The notes under the pieces are model-generated. The model was not told the origin of the DNA. It searched no databases and saw nothing but the letters and a program-made list of their open reading frames with translations. A program made the position numbers and the translations under genes. Below, in pieces: positions 18,064 to 28,162 of a DNA stretch of 64,000 bases (position 1 is the stretch's first letter; every line of letters starts with the position of its first letter). Origin of the DNA: Chryseobacterium soli (GTDB taxonomy: Bacteria > Bacteroidota > Bacteroidia > Flavobacteriales > Weeksellaceae); assembly GCF_000737705.1 (NCBI RefSeq), contig NZ_JPRH01000006.1, forward strand, positions 164,738-228,737. The letters run 5' to 3'.

Positions 18064-18978
18064 TTAGTCACGAACTAAAGGCATTGTTGAGCATCTCAGC
18101 AAGCCTCCCATTTTGGAAATCTCTCTATACGGGATCTCTTCTACGGTCATTCCCCATACGTCTCTCAGATGATTGTTCATTCTTGTAAAAGCTTTGTCTG
18201 AAACCACTATTTCAGGAGAAATAGAAAATATATTCGGAAACATTTCAAACATTTCCTGATCGGTAACGTGGAAACAGTTTTCTTCTCCAAAAATATCGAT
18301 GATCAGGCGGTAGTCGCTTTCATCTACAAATCCATTTTCATAAATGATGCATTTGTCTTTTCCAATCGGGTTGAATGTACAGTCTAAATGCAGAATTCCT
18401 TCAAACGGAATTTTATCATTTTTCTTTAATTCTAAATCGATGATTCTTTTTTTAGGAAAATATTCTTTTAGAATTTCTATCGCGTATTCGTTGGTTCTTG
18501 CTGTTTTATAGTTTCTGTAATCTTCACTGAAACATGTACCGATGAATAGAAAATCATCCCATACAATCACATCTCCGCCTTCAATATGTGCCGTTTCCGG
18601 AAGATTGATGATCTTTCTCCACGCCACCTTTTCATAAACATTTTTGTAGGCGTCCTGTTCATCTGCCCGGTCTGCAATGACATTGGAAATAATCATTTTA
18701 TCATCAATCACAAAAGCCACATCTCTGGCAAAAACCTGATTATAATCTTCGATGATACTTGGACGGAACACTTCAACATCATATTTTTTCAGTACTGCTT
18801 CAAAAGCATTCATTTCATCAATAATATCCGCTTCCTTTGGATACATATGGTTCTCGATGGAATAATATGATTTGGCATCATAGCTTTCTTCAAGGGTGGG
18901 AACGGGTCCCATAGAATTAGGTTGGCCCAGAACAACTGATCTTAGCCTTCCCGTTTCGTTTTTAATATTTAGTTTCAT
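18064..18978 (-). CDS. Amidinotransferase / dimethylargininase-family protein
   Basis: A 304-residue member of the guanidino-modifying (pentein) superfamily. The visible motifs are ARDVAFVIDD near 89-98, HIEGGDVIVWDD near 135, HLDCTFNPIG near 200 for the catalytic His region, and GGLLRCSTMPL placing the nucleophile at Cys296. Relatives are annotated as arginine deiminase, dimethylarginine hydrolase or amidinotransferase, and I cannot tell which from the sequence. It is the first gene of the leftward run ctlX-speD-DUF4178 and onwards. Confidence 0.75.
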   Translation of the reverse strand: MKLNIKNETGRLRSVVLGQPNSMGPVPTLEESYDAKSYYSIENHMYPKEADIIDEMNAFEAVLKKYDVEVFRPSIIEDYNQVFARDVAFVIDDKMIISNVIADRADEQDAYKNVYEKVAWRKIINLPETAHIEGGDVIVWDDFLFIGTCFSEDYRNYKTARTNEYAIEILKEYFPKKRIIDLELKKNDKIPFEGILHLDCTFNPIGKDKCIIYENGFVDESDYRLIIDIFGEENCFHVTDQEMFEMFPNIFSISPEIVVSDKAFTRMNNHLRDVWGMTVEEIPYREISKMGGLLRCSTMPLVRD

Positions 18979-18997
18979 AAAGAGTTATGCAATACTA

Positions 18998-19005
18998 CAA
19001 ATATA
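18998..19005 (-). promoter_or_regulatory. Possible -7 element upstream of the amidinotransferase gene
   Basis: On the minus strand TATATTTG (18998-19005) fits TAnnTTTG, 20 bp before the ATG. The -33 region (TTTTC) is a poor match, so this is tentative. Confidence 0.35.
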
Positions 19006-19290
19006 AGTAAAGGAGGCTATCTGGAAAACTTTTGAATTGTTTTATACTCAGAATTTATCATCATACATAGGAATCTTGTGAATAGTCCTTTTACATAGTT
19101 CCTTTATTCATGCTAAATCTTCACATTATCCGTTTATATTTTCTTAATAAAAAATCTACAACTTACTGCTTTCCATCTACGTATGACTTTAAAAAGATAT
19201 GAAAATTAAAAATAAATTCATAAATTAGTGAAATAGTTTTCGCGAAAAATTATACTAAAACTTACTTTTAACATTAAACACCAAAAAATC
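19006..19290. other. AT-rich intergenic region with a palindrome
   Basis: About 285 bp between the divergent amidinotransferase gene and the small Cys-rich peptide gene. The only clear structure is a perfect 12-bp palindrome, TTTTCGCGAAAA, at 19237-19248. It is 43 bp before the peptide ATG and about 15 bp upstream of a possible -7 element (TACTTTTA, 19263-19270). Nothing else recognisable. Confidence 0.5.
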
Positions 19291-19455
19291 ATGAACAAGA
19301 AACATCAAGTGCTAAAACATGCACAAAAATTAGGAAGAGATCAACAAAAATCAATCGTAGGAGGAATCGGACCAACTAAGCCTAGATATTGCTGCGAGTG
19401 GGATGATGCAGGAAACTGTACCATCTGGACATGTGGTAACTGCTACTGTCCCTAA
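19291..19455 (+). CDS. 54-residue Cys-rich peptide with GG-type leader (bacteriocin-like)
   Basis: A small gene with ATG at 19291 and TAA at 19453-19455. The first half is a basic, amphipathic leader ending in KLGRDQQKSIVGG, the Gly-Gly pattern cut by peptidase-containing ABC exporters. The remaining 29 residues contain six cysteines (YCC, NCT, TCG, NCYC) and are rich in Trp, Tyr and Gly. This fits the short bacteriocin-like peptides common in Chryseobacterium, many of which have no known activity. No maturation or export gene is adjacent. A strong terminator follows the stop codon and an AT-rich leader with a palindrome precedes it. Confidence 0.7.
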   Translation: MNKKHQVLKHAQKLGRDQQKSIVGGIGPTKPRYCCEWDDAGNCTIWTCGNCYCP

Positions 19456-19467
19456 CTAAAAATAGAC

Positions 19468-19493
19468 AACCCTGCTTCTGTAAGCAGGGTTTA
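19468..19493 (+). terminator. Intrinsic terminator after the small peptide gene
   Basis: Perfect 10-bp stem AACCCTGCTT/AAGCAGGGTT with a 4-nt loop, 12 bp after the peptide stop codon. It also abuts the 3' end of the convergent receptor gene and may stop both transcripts. Its presence supports the peptide being a real, separately transcribed gene. Confidence 0.85.
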
Positions 19494-19494
19494 T

Positions 19495-21858
19495 TTATCT
19501 TGCTCTGTTTTCTTCTTCTGTTTTCTGAGCTTCCCTTCCCTGATATTTTGAACTTCCAAAATTATAGGCTGCCGACACCATCAATTTTTGAGTATCCCAC
19601 CAATGGATAAAACGGTTATCCATGATTTTTTTATGCCGGAATTCTACCCGCTGATCATAAGAATCAAAAATATTATTGAAGCTTAGTTTGGTATTCAGCT
19701 TATTGTCTAGCCAGGATTTTTGAACTGAGAGATCAATGGAATACCTAGGTTTTATAACATAAAGACTATTTCCTGTTTTAGATTCATACGTTGTAAAAAT
19801 ATTGAACGTATATCCTTTTGGAAGGGTGAAGGTCTGATTTAATTTCACATCATAATTGTATATTTTTAAGGCAAATACTTCATCGAGATAGGGTCTGAAT
19901 TCATCATTATAATATCCTGTAAACTGGCTGTTCAGGTTCCACCACTTTGAAATTCTAACCGGAAAGGCGACTTCCACACTGGCGAATTTCCTGTAAGGCA
20001 GATTGGTTCCCAGATATTGCAATACATTGGTTTTAGGATCATACAGCGGATAGCGCGTCATCACATCTTTTTCTTTTCCAAATGTAAGAACAGCAGTCCA
20101 ATTTTTATATCGGTAAACAGCTTTAATCTGATCCGTAAAAGAAGGCTGCAGATAAGGATTTCCCACCCAATAATTCAATGGACTGAAATAAAACCGAAAA
20201 GGATTGAGCTGCGAAAAGACAGGACGGGTGATTTTTCTACTGTAAGAAACAGAAAGTTCGTTGGAACTATTAAAGGTATAATTGGCACTGAATGATGGCA
20301 ACCACTCCAGGTATTTTCTTGAGACTACAGAATCTATGGTAATGGCGTTAGAAATACTATTGGTATTTTCAAACCTCAAACCGGCATTGAGCTGAAGCTT
20401 ATCAAACTTGTGGCTGTAGGCAATATACCCGGCTATAATTTTTTCTTTATAGGAGAATCGATTGCTTCGCGAAGGATCAAAAGCAAATTGGTTATTCACA
20501 GATAAGGTGTCGTACCGGATATGGTTTCCGGTTTCCGTACTACTGAATTTAAATCCTGCTTCAAGCGTCGCATTTCCTATTTTTTGCGTGGCATCCGATT
20601 GGGCCGTATAAATATGTACCTTATTAAGCATATCTGATTTCCAGTATGATAATAGTTCTGTACTCTGCTTATCTTTATTGATAAAATCATCTTTCTGCTT
20701 ATTTTCAACCAATAGGTAGTTTCCTAAAAAACTCAGCTGAAAGCTTTTATATTGTAAAGAATAATCAGCTGTGAGTCCATAATTATTTTGGCGGTATCTA
20801 TTGGGATTCTGGCTTTCAGTATGGAAAACAAGCTGACTTTCATCCTGATTCGTTGTATACAAAGAACCTAAGCGCATCCGGTCATTAGATCTGAAATTCC
20901 CTCTAAATGATAGTCCCAGCCTGTTTTTTTCATTTATTCTATACTCTACCCCAGATTGAAAAGTATATACACTGCCTGCATCCCTCTGATCTGTACTGGT
21001 TCGCATCACATTCGTATTGGCCAGCTTCTGGAGGGCATTATACCGATAGATCGTTACACCATCATTATATCCGGCCTGCATCGTATATCCTATTTTTCCT
21101 GTGTTATAAGAAAGATTTAAAGAGTTTTCACGATAGTTGGTCCTATTGGCGGAAACATTCCCAATATAGCTTCCTTTCCATCCAAGATTGGTATCCGTTT
21201 TAAGTTTGATATCAATAATTCCTTTAAATTCTGCGTCGTATTTTGAGGAGGGATTAGAATTCACTTCGAGGGACTCTACCATTTCCGGGGACAGAGATTT
21301 CAGATAGGACTGAAGTTCCTGAGGGCTCATCACAACTGGTTTTCCATTGATAAAAATAGCAGGAGCCACTCTTCCGCCAATAAAAATTGCATCTTCCTGA
21401 TCGACGGTAACTCCGGGTGTTTTCCTCAATACCTCCAGAATATTAGTGGATGTTTTAAAATCCTTGTTTCCGGAAACACTCAAGACCATATTTCCATTAT
21501 TCAACCTCATTTTTTTTGCACCGCCCTTTAGAATGACCTCGGAAATATTTTGAGCCAATGGAAGAAGCTCAATAATGGTTTCCTGTGTGATGATATCTAC
21601 TCTCTGGGTTTCATAGTTTTCTTTCCGGATGATAAAATAGGTTCCGGAAGGGATTTCATTGAACAGAAACCGGCCTAAAGAATCGGTCAGAATTTTTTGA
21701 ATGAATTGATCTTCTGACTCCCTGAAAACTGAAATTTCGGCCAGTGCAATTTCTTTTTTTGTTCCTGAATCCAATACTTTTCCTCCCATACCCTGCTGGG
21801 CTTTAATAAAAGATGAGAACAAAAGAACCGGGACAAGAATCCACATGTTGAGCTTCAT
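19495..21858 (-). CDS. TonB-dependent outer-membrane receptor with carboxypeptidase-regulatory-like domain
   Basis: A 787-residue receptor with a signal peptide (ending IKAQ). A carboxypeptidase-regulatory-like beta-sandwich lies at about 23-105 (GGKVLDSGTKKEIALAEISV), a plug domain at about 115-225 (VLRKTPGVTVDQEDAIFIGG, YLKSLSPEMVESLEV, FKGIIDIKLK), and a long beta-barrel ends at AAYNFGSSK. Substrate is unknown. It belongs to the same broad family as the tandem receptors near 3.4-7.9 kb but keeps the extra N-terminal domain. The AraC-type regulator gene lies 80 bp upstream in the same direction and may control it. Confidence 0.85.
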   Translation of the reverse strand: MKLNMWILVPVLLFSSFIKAQQGMGGKVLDSGTKKEIALAEISVFRESEDQFIQKILTDSLGRFLFNEIPSGTYFIIRKENYETQRVDIITQETIIELLPLAQNISEVILKGGAKKMRLNNGNMVLSVSGNKDFKTSTNILEVLRKTPGVTVDQEDAIFIGGRVAPAIFINGKPVVMSPQELQSYLKSLSPEMVESLEVNSNPSSKYDAEFKGIIDIKLKTDTNLGWKGSYIGNVSANRTNYRENSLNLSYNTGKIGYTMQAGYNDGVTIYRYNALQKLANTNVMRTSTDQRDAGSVYTFQSGVEYRINEKNRLGLSFRGNFRSNDRMRLGSLYTTNQDESQLVFHTESQNPNRYRQNNYGLTADYSLQYKSFQLSFLGNYLLVENKQKDDFINKDKQSTELLSYWKSDMLNKVHIYTAQSDATQKIGNATLEAGFKFSSTETGNHIRYDTLSVNNQFAFDPSRSNRFSYKEKIIAGYIAYSHKFDKLQLNAGLRFENTNSISNAITIDSVVSRKYLEWLPSFSANYTFNSSNELSVSYSRKITRPVFSQLNPFRFYFSPLNYWVGNPYLQPSFTDQIKAVYRYKNWTAVLTFGKEKDVMTRYPLYDPKTNVLQYLGTNLPYRKFASVEVAFPVRISKWWNLNSQFTGYYNDEFRPYLDEVFALKIYNYDVKLNQTFTLPKGYTFNIFTTYESKTGNSLYVIKPRYSIDLSVQKSWLDNKLNTKLSFNNIFDSYDQRVEFRHKKIMDNRFIHWWDTQKLMVSAAYNFGSSKYQGREAQKTEEENRAR

Positions 21859-21938
21859 AGATAGTAAAATTTATAAAGCCAAAAGTATAGGAAGGTCGTT
21901 GAATGTAAGTTTTGAAGTTTAAATTCCGAAGTGCTGAA

Positions 21939-23006
21939 TTATAAATTCGAACTCTGAAACCTCGTCTCAGTCGACATTTGGGATTGCTTATGTAAAAGCG
22001 GTGTGGTATTTTTTATTTTCTTAAATGTTGAGAAAAATGTAGACTTAGAGTTGAACCCAACTTCATATCCTATTTCTTCAATTTTAAGATATGACCCATT
22101 TTCTATTTTCTCACATGCCTCATAGATCCTGTATTCATTGATATAGGTAGAAAAGCTTTTTCCCATATTATCATTCAGCAGCTGTGAAAGCTGATGGGCA
22201 GAAATATTCATCTTTACTGCAACATCGCTTAATTTCAAATTCGGATTTTTATATAATGTTTCCGTTCTCATTATCCTTTCCAATTTTGAAACAAAGTTAT
22301 CTGCCAGTTCTTCTGAAATTTTTTTGCTTGAATATTTATTCGCCTCTTTATATTCAACAGATGGAGATGGATGTTTCTTATTAAATAGAATGAGAAAATT
22401 AGCATATAAAACAAATGAAAACACTAGGCTTCCCCCTGCACAATAGATCTGAATCCAGCCTGTAGAAATAAGCTGATAGGCTAAGAAGATAATTATATTA
22501 CTCACTAAAACCGAAAGAATCAACCGATTGGATGCTCTCTGTTCTTTTTTTGAATACATGTAATAATTATACACCGACAGAAAAACAAAAATAGTCCAAA
22601 CGGTATAGATAAATGTTCCAAAATAGGTATCCCAGGTAATAGGAAACAGTACATATAGAAGTCCTACAATTCCTAAAATAAGGGTTAAGAATCCAAAAGA
22701 TTTTCTGCAGTTTTTAAGATCAAACTGTTCTTTCAAAAAAGAGGATTGAATGTAATACAACAAAGCCGGGCCCGTAAAAAACAATGCGGACAATCCCATA
22801 TGCGGAATAATCCGCGGACAATCCGGATAAAAATAGATGCAAACAGAGATTCCCACCCGAATACTCAGGGTTAATAAAATAAGACCTAAAAAGAAATCAG
22901 GAATGTGTTTTAATTTTTTCACAAACAATAAATAGAAACCCAGCAGAAAACCGTTGAAGGCTCCTATCGCACTAAAGAAGAATAATATCTGCTGACCAAA
23001 ACTCAT
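21939..23006 (-). CDS. Membrane-bound AraC-family transcriptional regulator
   Basis: A 355-residue protein with about seven transmembrane helices in residues 1-215 and a cytoplasmic AraC-type double helix-turn-helix at about 245-345. The first HTH is in LKLSDVAVKMNISAHQLSQLL, cut here for length, and the second in KIEEIGYEVGFNSKSTFFSTFKK-type sequence containing the family's GF.s.s.F..xFkk pattern. This architecture suggests a sensor that binds a signal in the membrane and acts directly on DNA. The adjacent TonB receptor gene, 80 bp downstream, is a likely target; that is inferred from position. Confidence 0.85.
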   Translation of the reverse strand: MSFGQQILFFFSAIGAFNGFLLGFYLLFVKKLKHIPDFFLGLILLTLSIRVGISVCIYFYPDCPRIIPHMGLSALFFTGPALLYYIQSSFLKEQFDLKNCRKSFGFLTLILGIVGLLYVLFPITWDTYFGTFIYTVWTIFVFLSVYNYYMYSKKEQRASNRLILSVLVSNIIIFLAYQLISTGWIQIYCAGGSLVFSFVLYANFLILFNKKHPSPSVEYKEANKYSSKKISEELADNFVSKLERIMRTETLYKNPNLKLSDVAVKMNISAHQLSQLLNDNMGKSFSTYINEYRIYEACEKIENGSYLKIEEIGYEVGFNSKSTFFSTFKKIKNTTPLLHKQSQMSTETRFQSSNL

Positions 23007-23089
23007 TGTATATTAGTTTTATAAGAAAGTAAATTTAATGAATTCTTGTATTTTAATTACAAAATTTCTCTAAAAATCATGGGAAAGCA

Positions 23090-23117
23090 AAAAACCCAAA
23101 GCAAGCTTTGGGTTTTT
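23090..23117 (-). terminator. Intrinsic terminator of gltA
   Basis: A 12-bp stem (AAAAACCCAAAG and its complement) with a 4-nt loop (CAAG). It is 20 bp past the gltA stop codon, with the T-tract inside the stem on the minus strand. Confidence 0.85.
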
Positions 23118-23136
23118 ATGTATATTGGAACAGAGA

Positions 23137-24423
23137 TTATCTGTTTACCATATCGATGTAGTCTCTCTGTTGAGCTCCCTGATAAACCTGTCTTGGTCTT
23201 CCGATAGGATCCCCTTTGATTCTCATTTCTTTCCATTGAGCGATCCATCCCGGAAGTCTTCCTAATGCAAACATTACAGTAAACATTTCTGTAGGAATTC
23301 CTAACGCTCTGTAGATGATTCCTGAATAGAAATCTACGTTTGGATATAATTTTCTTTCGATGAAGTATTCGTCTTCAAGCGCTACTTTTTCTAACTGCAT
23401 TGCAATATCAAGAGCTTTGTCTTCAATACCTAATGCACTTAGTAAATCATCAGCAGCTTTTTTGATAATTTTTGCTCTTGGGTCGAAGTTTTTGTATACT
23501 CTGTGTCCGAATCCCATCAAACGGAAGCTATCGTTTTTATCTTTAGCTTTTTCAACCCATTTGTTAACATCACCACCATCTTTTTCAATCAATTCAAGCA
23601 TTTCGATTACTGCCTGGTTTGCTCCACCGTGAAGTGGTCCCCAAAGTGCAGAAATACCAGCAGAAACTGAAGCAAAAAGACCTGTGTGAGCAGAACCTAC
23701 CATTCTTACCGTAGAAGTAGAACAGTTTTGCTCATGGTCAGCGTGAAGAATTAATAATTTATCTAAAGCTCCAACTACTACAGGGTTGATTTCGAAGTCA
23801 GCATTCGGTTGTCTGAAAGCCATTTTGTAGAAATTCTCTACATAGTTTAGGTTATTATCTCCGTGGTTTAATGGTAGCCCAAGAGTTTTTCTGTACGTCC
23901 ATGCAGCAAGGTGAGCAAATTTAGCAATAAGCAATTCTGCAGCAAGGTCCATTTCTTCTTTAGAGTTTACGTTAACAGCTTTCGGGTTGAAGGCAGTTAA
24001 AGCGGAAGTTAATGAAGATAAAACTCCCATTGGGTGTGCAGAACGAGGGAAAGCATCGATGATTTTTTTCATCTCTTCTGCAACGAAGTTATATTTTTTA
24101 ATATTACCGTTAAAGGTATTGAATTGATCTTGGGTAGGTAAATCACCGTGTAATAAAAGATACATTACTTCTGTAAAGTTAGATTTCTCGGCAATCTGCT
24201 CGATAGGATAACCTCTGTAGAATAATTCTCCTTTATCTCCGTCTAAGTAAGTGATTTCGCTAAGGGTAGCTCCTGTATTTTTGTACCCTAAGTCTAAGGT
24301 GATTAGACCTGTTTGGTCTCTTAATTTTGAAATATCGATCCCTCTGTCTCCGATAGTACTATCCACGATTGGATATTCATACGAATTACCGTCGTAATTC
24401 AATATTACTTTGTTGTCTGACAT
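23137..24423 (-). CDS. gltA: Citrate synthase, hexameric type II
   Basis: Condenses oxaloacetate and acetyl-CoA to citrate at the entry of the TCA cycle, in the cytoplasm. The 428-residue length and the N-terminal beta-rich segment fit the type II class of Gram-negative bacteria. The catalytic triad regions are visible: HGGANQAVIEML (first His), MGFGHRVYKN (second His) and YPNVDFYSG (Asp). It is a single gene upstream of a strong terminator and 81 bp downstream of enolase in the same direction. Confidence 0.96.
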   Translation of the reverse strand: MSDNKVILNYDGNSYEYPIVDSTIGDRGIDISKLRDQTGLITLDLGYKNTGATLSEITYLDGDKGELFYRGYPIEQIAEKSNFTEVMYLLLHGDLPTQDQFNTFNGNIKKYNFVAEEMKKIIDAFPRSAHPMGVLSSLTSALTAFNPKAVNVNSKEEMDLAAELLIAKFAHLAAWTYRKTLGLPLNHGDNNLNYVENFYKMAFRQPNADFEINPVVVGALDKLLILHADHEQNCSTSTVRMVGSAHTGLFASVSAGISALWGPLHGGANQAVIEMLELIEKDGGDVNKWVEKAKDKNDSFRLMGFGHRVYKNFDPRAKIIKKAADDLLSALGIEDKALDIAMQLEKVALEDEYFIERKLYPNVDFYSGIIYRALGIPTEMFTVMFALGRLPGWIAQWKEMRIKGDPIGRPRQVYQGAQQRDYIDMVNR

Positions 24424-24460
24424 TATTTATTTTTTTCTAAATTTACTAAATTCCATAAAA

Positions 24461-24490
24461 TACGGCAAACAAAAATTATCGCTTGCCGTT
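24461..24490 (-). terminator. Weak hairpin between eno and gltA
   Basis: A 7-bp stem (ACGGCAA/TTGCCGT, 24462-24468 and 24483-24489) around a 14-nt loop, followed on the minus strand by a short T-tract. It lies 15 bp past the enolase stop codon and may be a weak or leaky terminator. Confidence 0.45.
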
Positions 24491-24504
24491 ATTTATATTT
24501 TCAA

Positions 24505-25800
<1,296 letters not shown>

Positions 25801-25821
25801 TTATTATTTTATAGTTTAATA

Positions 25822-25854
25822 CAAATTTAATCAAAAAATAACTTTTTTGACCAA
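25822..25854 (-). promoter_or_regulatory. Probable promoter of eno
   Basis: On the minus strand TTG (25852-25854), a 22-bp spacer and TAAATTTG (25822-25829) match the Bacteroidota consensus except for a slightly long spacer. The start codon is 25 bp downstream of the -7 element. Confidence 0.5.
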
Positions 25855-25978
25855 TTAAGCGTTACGTTTTGGTGAAATTTCAAGTTAATTTTTAGTTAAT
25901 TTTATGACTGTATCAATTTAATAATTCAGAATCTGAGGATTTTTAAACAGACTGATTTTCAGGAAAGGTTTCTGCCGT

Positions 25979-26767
25979 TTAAAGGCTGGCTGTAAAAATA
26001 ACTTCGGTTCCTTTTCCAGAGGAACTCATCCTGCATTCTCCTTTTTGCTCCTGCATTCTCCGCTTCATATTCCGAAGTCCGTTTCCTTCCGGTTTTTCGG
26101 GTGAAATTCCGACTCCATTATCTGTAATTTTCATTACAAATTCTTTTCCATGCTGCCGGAATAAAAGTTCAATGTTCTCTGCCTTACTGTGTTTATAGGA
26201 ATTGTTTAAAGCTTCCTTCAGGCATAAAAACATATTCCTCCTCAATTCTGTGGAAACAGGCATATCGGTGTTAATATTTTCTCTTTCAGCAGTAAGCCTG
26301 ATGTTGGACTTTTTTAAAAAATTATGGGCATATAGCTGAGCATATTCAACAAAGCTTCCTAATGTATCATTTCCGGAATTGAGGCTCCATAGCATTTCTC
26401 GCATGGAGATATTCATCTCTTCAGAGGTTTTCAACAGTTCATCAATATCATTTTTCAATTCACCATCTTCCACTTTTTGCTTTAAAAATTCTGCATGGAG
26501 TTTAAGTGCAGAAATTCCTGCTCCGAGATCATCATGCATATCATGGGAAATTCTTTCACGTTCACGTTCTATGGATTTTTGAGTTTCAAGCTCTTTCTGT
26601 AACAGATGGTTTTGATATTCCGATTCTTTAAGCTGTTTTTCTTTGAGGTAAAGAAGCTGCTTTCTGTTGTACATGAGAACAATGAAAATAATAAAGCCCA
26701 CAAATAGCACCACCAACAGCAGTGCAATAAGAAAGGTAAGTTTTATTTCTTCCGGTAATGATTTCAT
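25979..26767 (-). CDS. Sensor histidine kinase, NarL/LiaS-type (HisKA_3)
   Basis: A 262-residue kinase with one N-terminal transmembrane helix (about 10-33), a coiled-coil linker (about 38-72), a HisKA_3 dimerisation domain with the phospho-acceptor His78 in DMHDDLGAG, and a HATPase domain. The HATPase domain has the N-box KEALNNSYKHS near 180 and the G-boxes DNGVGISP and GNGLRNMKRR. No periplasmic sensor domain is present, so the signal may come through the membrane protein encoded just upstream, whose gene overlaps this one by 4 bp. The cognate LuxR-type regulator is the first gene of the same operon. Confidence 0.88.
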   Translation of the reverse strand: MKSLPEEIKLTFLIALLLVVLFVGFIIFIVLMYNRKQLLYLKEKQLKESEYQNHLLQKELETQKSIERERERISHDMHDDLGAGISALKLHAEFLKQKVEDGELKNDIDELLKTSEEMNISMREMLWSLNSGNDTLGSFVEYAQLYAHNFLKKSNIRLTAERENINTDMPVSTELRRNMFLCLKEALNNSYKHSKAENIELLFRQHGKEFVMKITDNGVGISPEKPEGNGLRNMKRRMQEQKGECRMSSSGKGTEVIFTASL

Positions 26768-27363
26768 AATTGTTTGCGTGTAAGCCCTTTTAAGAATAAT
26801 CCATACGATATAATGGTGGCAATCTGAAAAATGTATTTAAGCGTATATAAAAATTCCGTATCTCTGTTATTAAACCAATACATCGGCGTCATTCTGAATA
26901 AGTAAAAAACTGACCACATCAACAGCGATGAACTTATCCAAAACAAACCTCTATCTGTTATCCGCAACGTTTCGCTCTCTGTAGAAGCGATCATGCTGTG
27001 AAACCAATTCAGTGACAGAAAGATTGAATACAAACAGAATACAATCCCTGTATAAATTGAATATGAGGTTTTGCTGACGGCCATTAAGTATATAGAAAAA
27101 ATTACCATACTCATGGTAATTCCTTTTACGATTCTCTTATAGACCAGACTTTCCCGAAAAAGAAAATAAAAAAACACCATACTGAAGATATCAAGGAAAT
27201 TGTATAAGCGTTGCAGACCGTGAAAATAAAGCGTTACTATCTCTACTCCCATCGTCATAAGAAAATAGATATAATAGAAATGTTTCCATTGTGCTTTCAC
27301 CACAATGGAAACCATTAAGTTGACTCCTAATATTATAAAATAAAGCAGATCAAGAATGCTCAT
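26764..27363 (-). CDS. Polytopic membrane protein in a two-component operon
   Basis: A 199-residue protein with about six transmembrane helices and no recognised family. I chose the ATG at 27361-27363 (MSILDLLYF). It overlaps the stop of the upstream gene as TAATG, the usual coupling arrangement, and an earlier in-frame start (to 27435) would lie deep inside that gene. Its end overlaps the kinase gene by 4 bp. Since the kinase lacks an input domain, this protein may act as its membrane sensor; that is inference from gene order. Confidence 0.65.
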   Translation of the reverse strand: MSILDLLYFIILGVNLMVSIVVKAQWKHFYYIYFLMTMGVEIVTLYFHGLQRLYNFLDIFSMVFFYFLFRESLVYKRIVKGITMSMVIFSIYLMAVSKTSYSIYTGIVFCLYSIFLSLNWFHSMIASTESETLRITDRGLFWISSSLLMWSVFYLFRMTPMYWFNNRDTEFLYTLKYIFQIATIISYGLFLKGLTRKQL

Positions 27364-28157
27364 TATTTGCAGCCTGGAGGGCAAAGACCGTTTCTGTCGA
27401 ATATTAATGTATTGGAATACCAGCCAAATCTGCATTGCTTCCCACCAAATGTCATCATATAAGTATATCTGTGCTTATATGATATGTTCGATGGATTGCT
27501 TGTGTCATCATCCATACAAATACAAGGATGACATAATATAGCTTCAAATTCCATCTTATTCATATACTCATAAACATTTCTTGTAATTTCAAAACGTCTG
27601 GTATTATTATGTTCATTGGTATTTTTAAACAAGTAATCATCTAAATCTTTTCCGAAATTTTTATTAAAATTCAACACACAGTCAGGGTTAATTTCCACAA
27701 GCTCTTCTACATCGTTAATTCTGAAATATTTTCCTTCTGAATTCTTAATACAGAATATTATATCATCATTCTCTTGTCCCAAGTGAATCTGGATTTTATC
27801 AGCATTTACTGAAAACAATACTTCTGTAACCTTTTTATAAATTCTTTCTGTAGTATGATACTTTGTATCTGTAAATTCATCAAGAAATCTTTTAATAAAT
27901 TCACCTGGTTTAGGTGAGCCGGCAGGCATTACTGTAGATTTGTCGGGATAATTAAAATCTTTCATATCAAAGAAGGCTGCATCCTGAAAAAGAACAATAT
28001 CATCTTTTTTTCCTTTAACAGTGTATTCATGTTCATTAATAAATGTACTACAAAGATCTTTGATTTCCTTTAGTTCTTTTACCGCCAGCTTTTGTTCTGA
28101 CAATGCTTTCCTAATTAAGTTTAGGATTTCAGTTTTTTCATTACACAAGGTTTCCAT
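27363..28157 (-). CDS. Unknown 264-residue protein in a two-component operon
   Basis: No recognised family. The N-terminal 45 residues are predicted coiled coil (KTEILNLIRKALSEQKLAVK). No signal peptide or transmembrane segment is visible, so it is probably cytoplasmic. The C-terminal part has an unusual Cys-rich stretch (CHPCICMDDD near 218, QCRFGW, and a final CPPGCK) that could bind a metal or sense redox state. It lies 5 bp downstream of the response-regulator gene and is coupled to the membrane-protein gene by a TAATG overlap. Confidence 0.6.
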   Translation of the reverse strand: METLCNEKTEILNLIRKALSEQKLAVKELKEIKDLCSTFINEHEYTVKGKKDDIVLFQDAAFFDMKDFNYPDKSTVMPAGSPKPGEFIKRFLDEFTDTKYHTTERIYKKVTEVLFSVNADKIQIHLGQENDDIIFCIKNSEGKYFRINDVEELVEINPDCVLNFNKNFGKDLDDYLFKNTNEHNNTRRFEITRNVYEYMNKMEFEAILCHPCICMDDDTSNPSNISYKHRYTYMMTFGGKQCRFGWYSNTLIFDRNGLCPPGCK

Positions 28158-28162
28158 GGTTT

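Noticed and set aside
27364..27435. A longer start for the two-component membrane protein
   Set aside because: It would extend into the coding region of the upstream gene; the TAATG overlap at 27361-27365 is the natural start.
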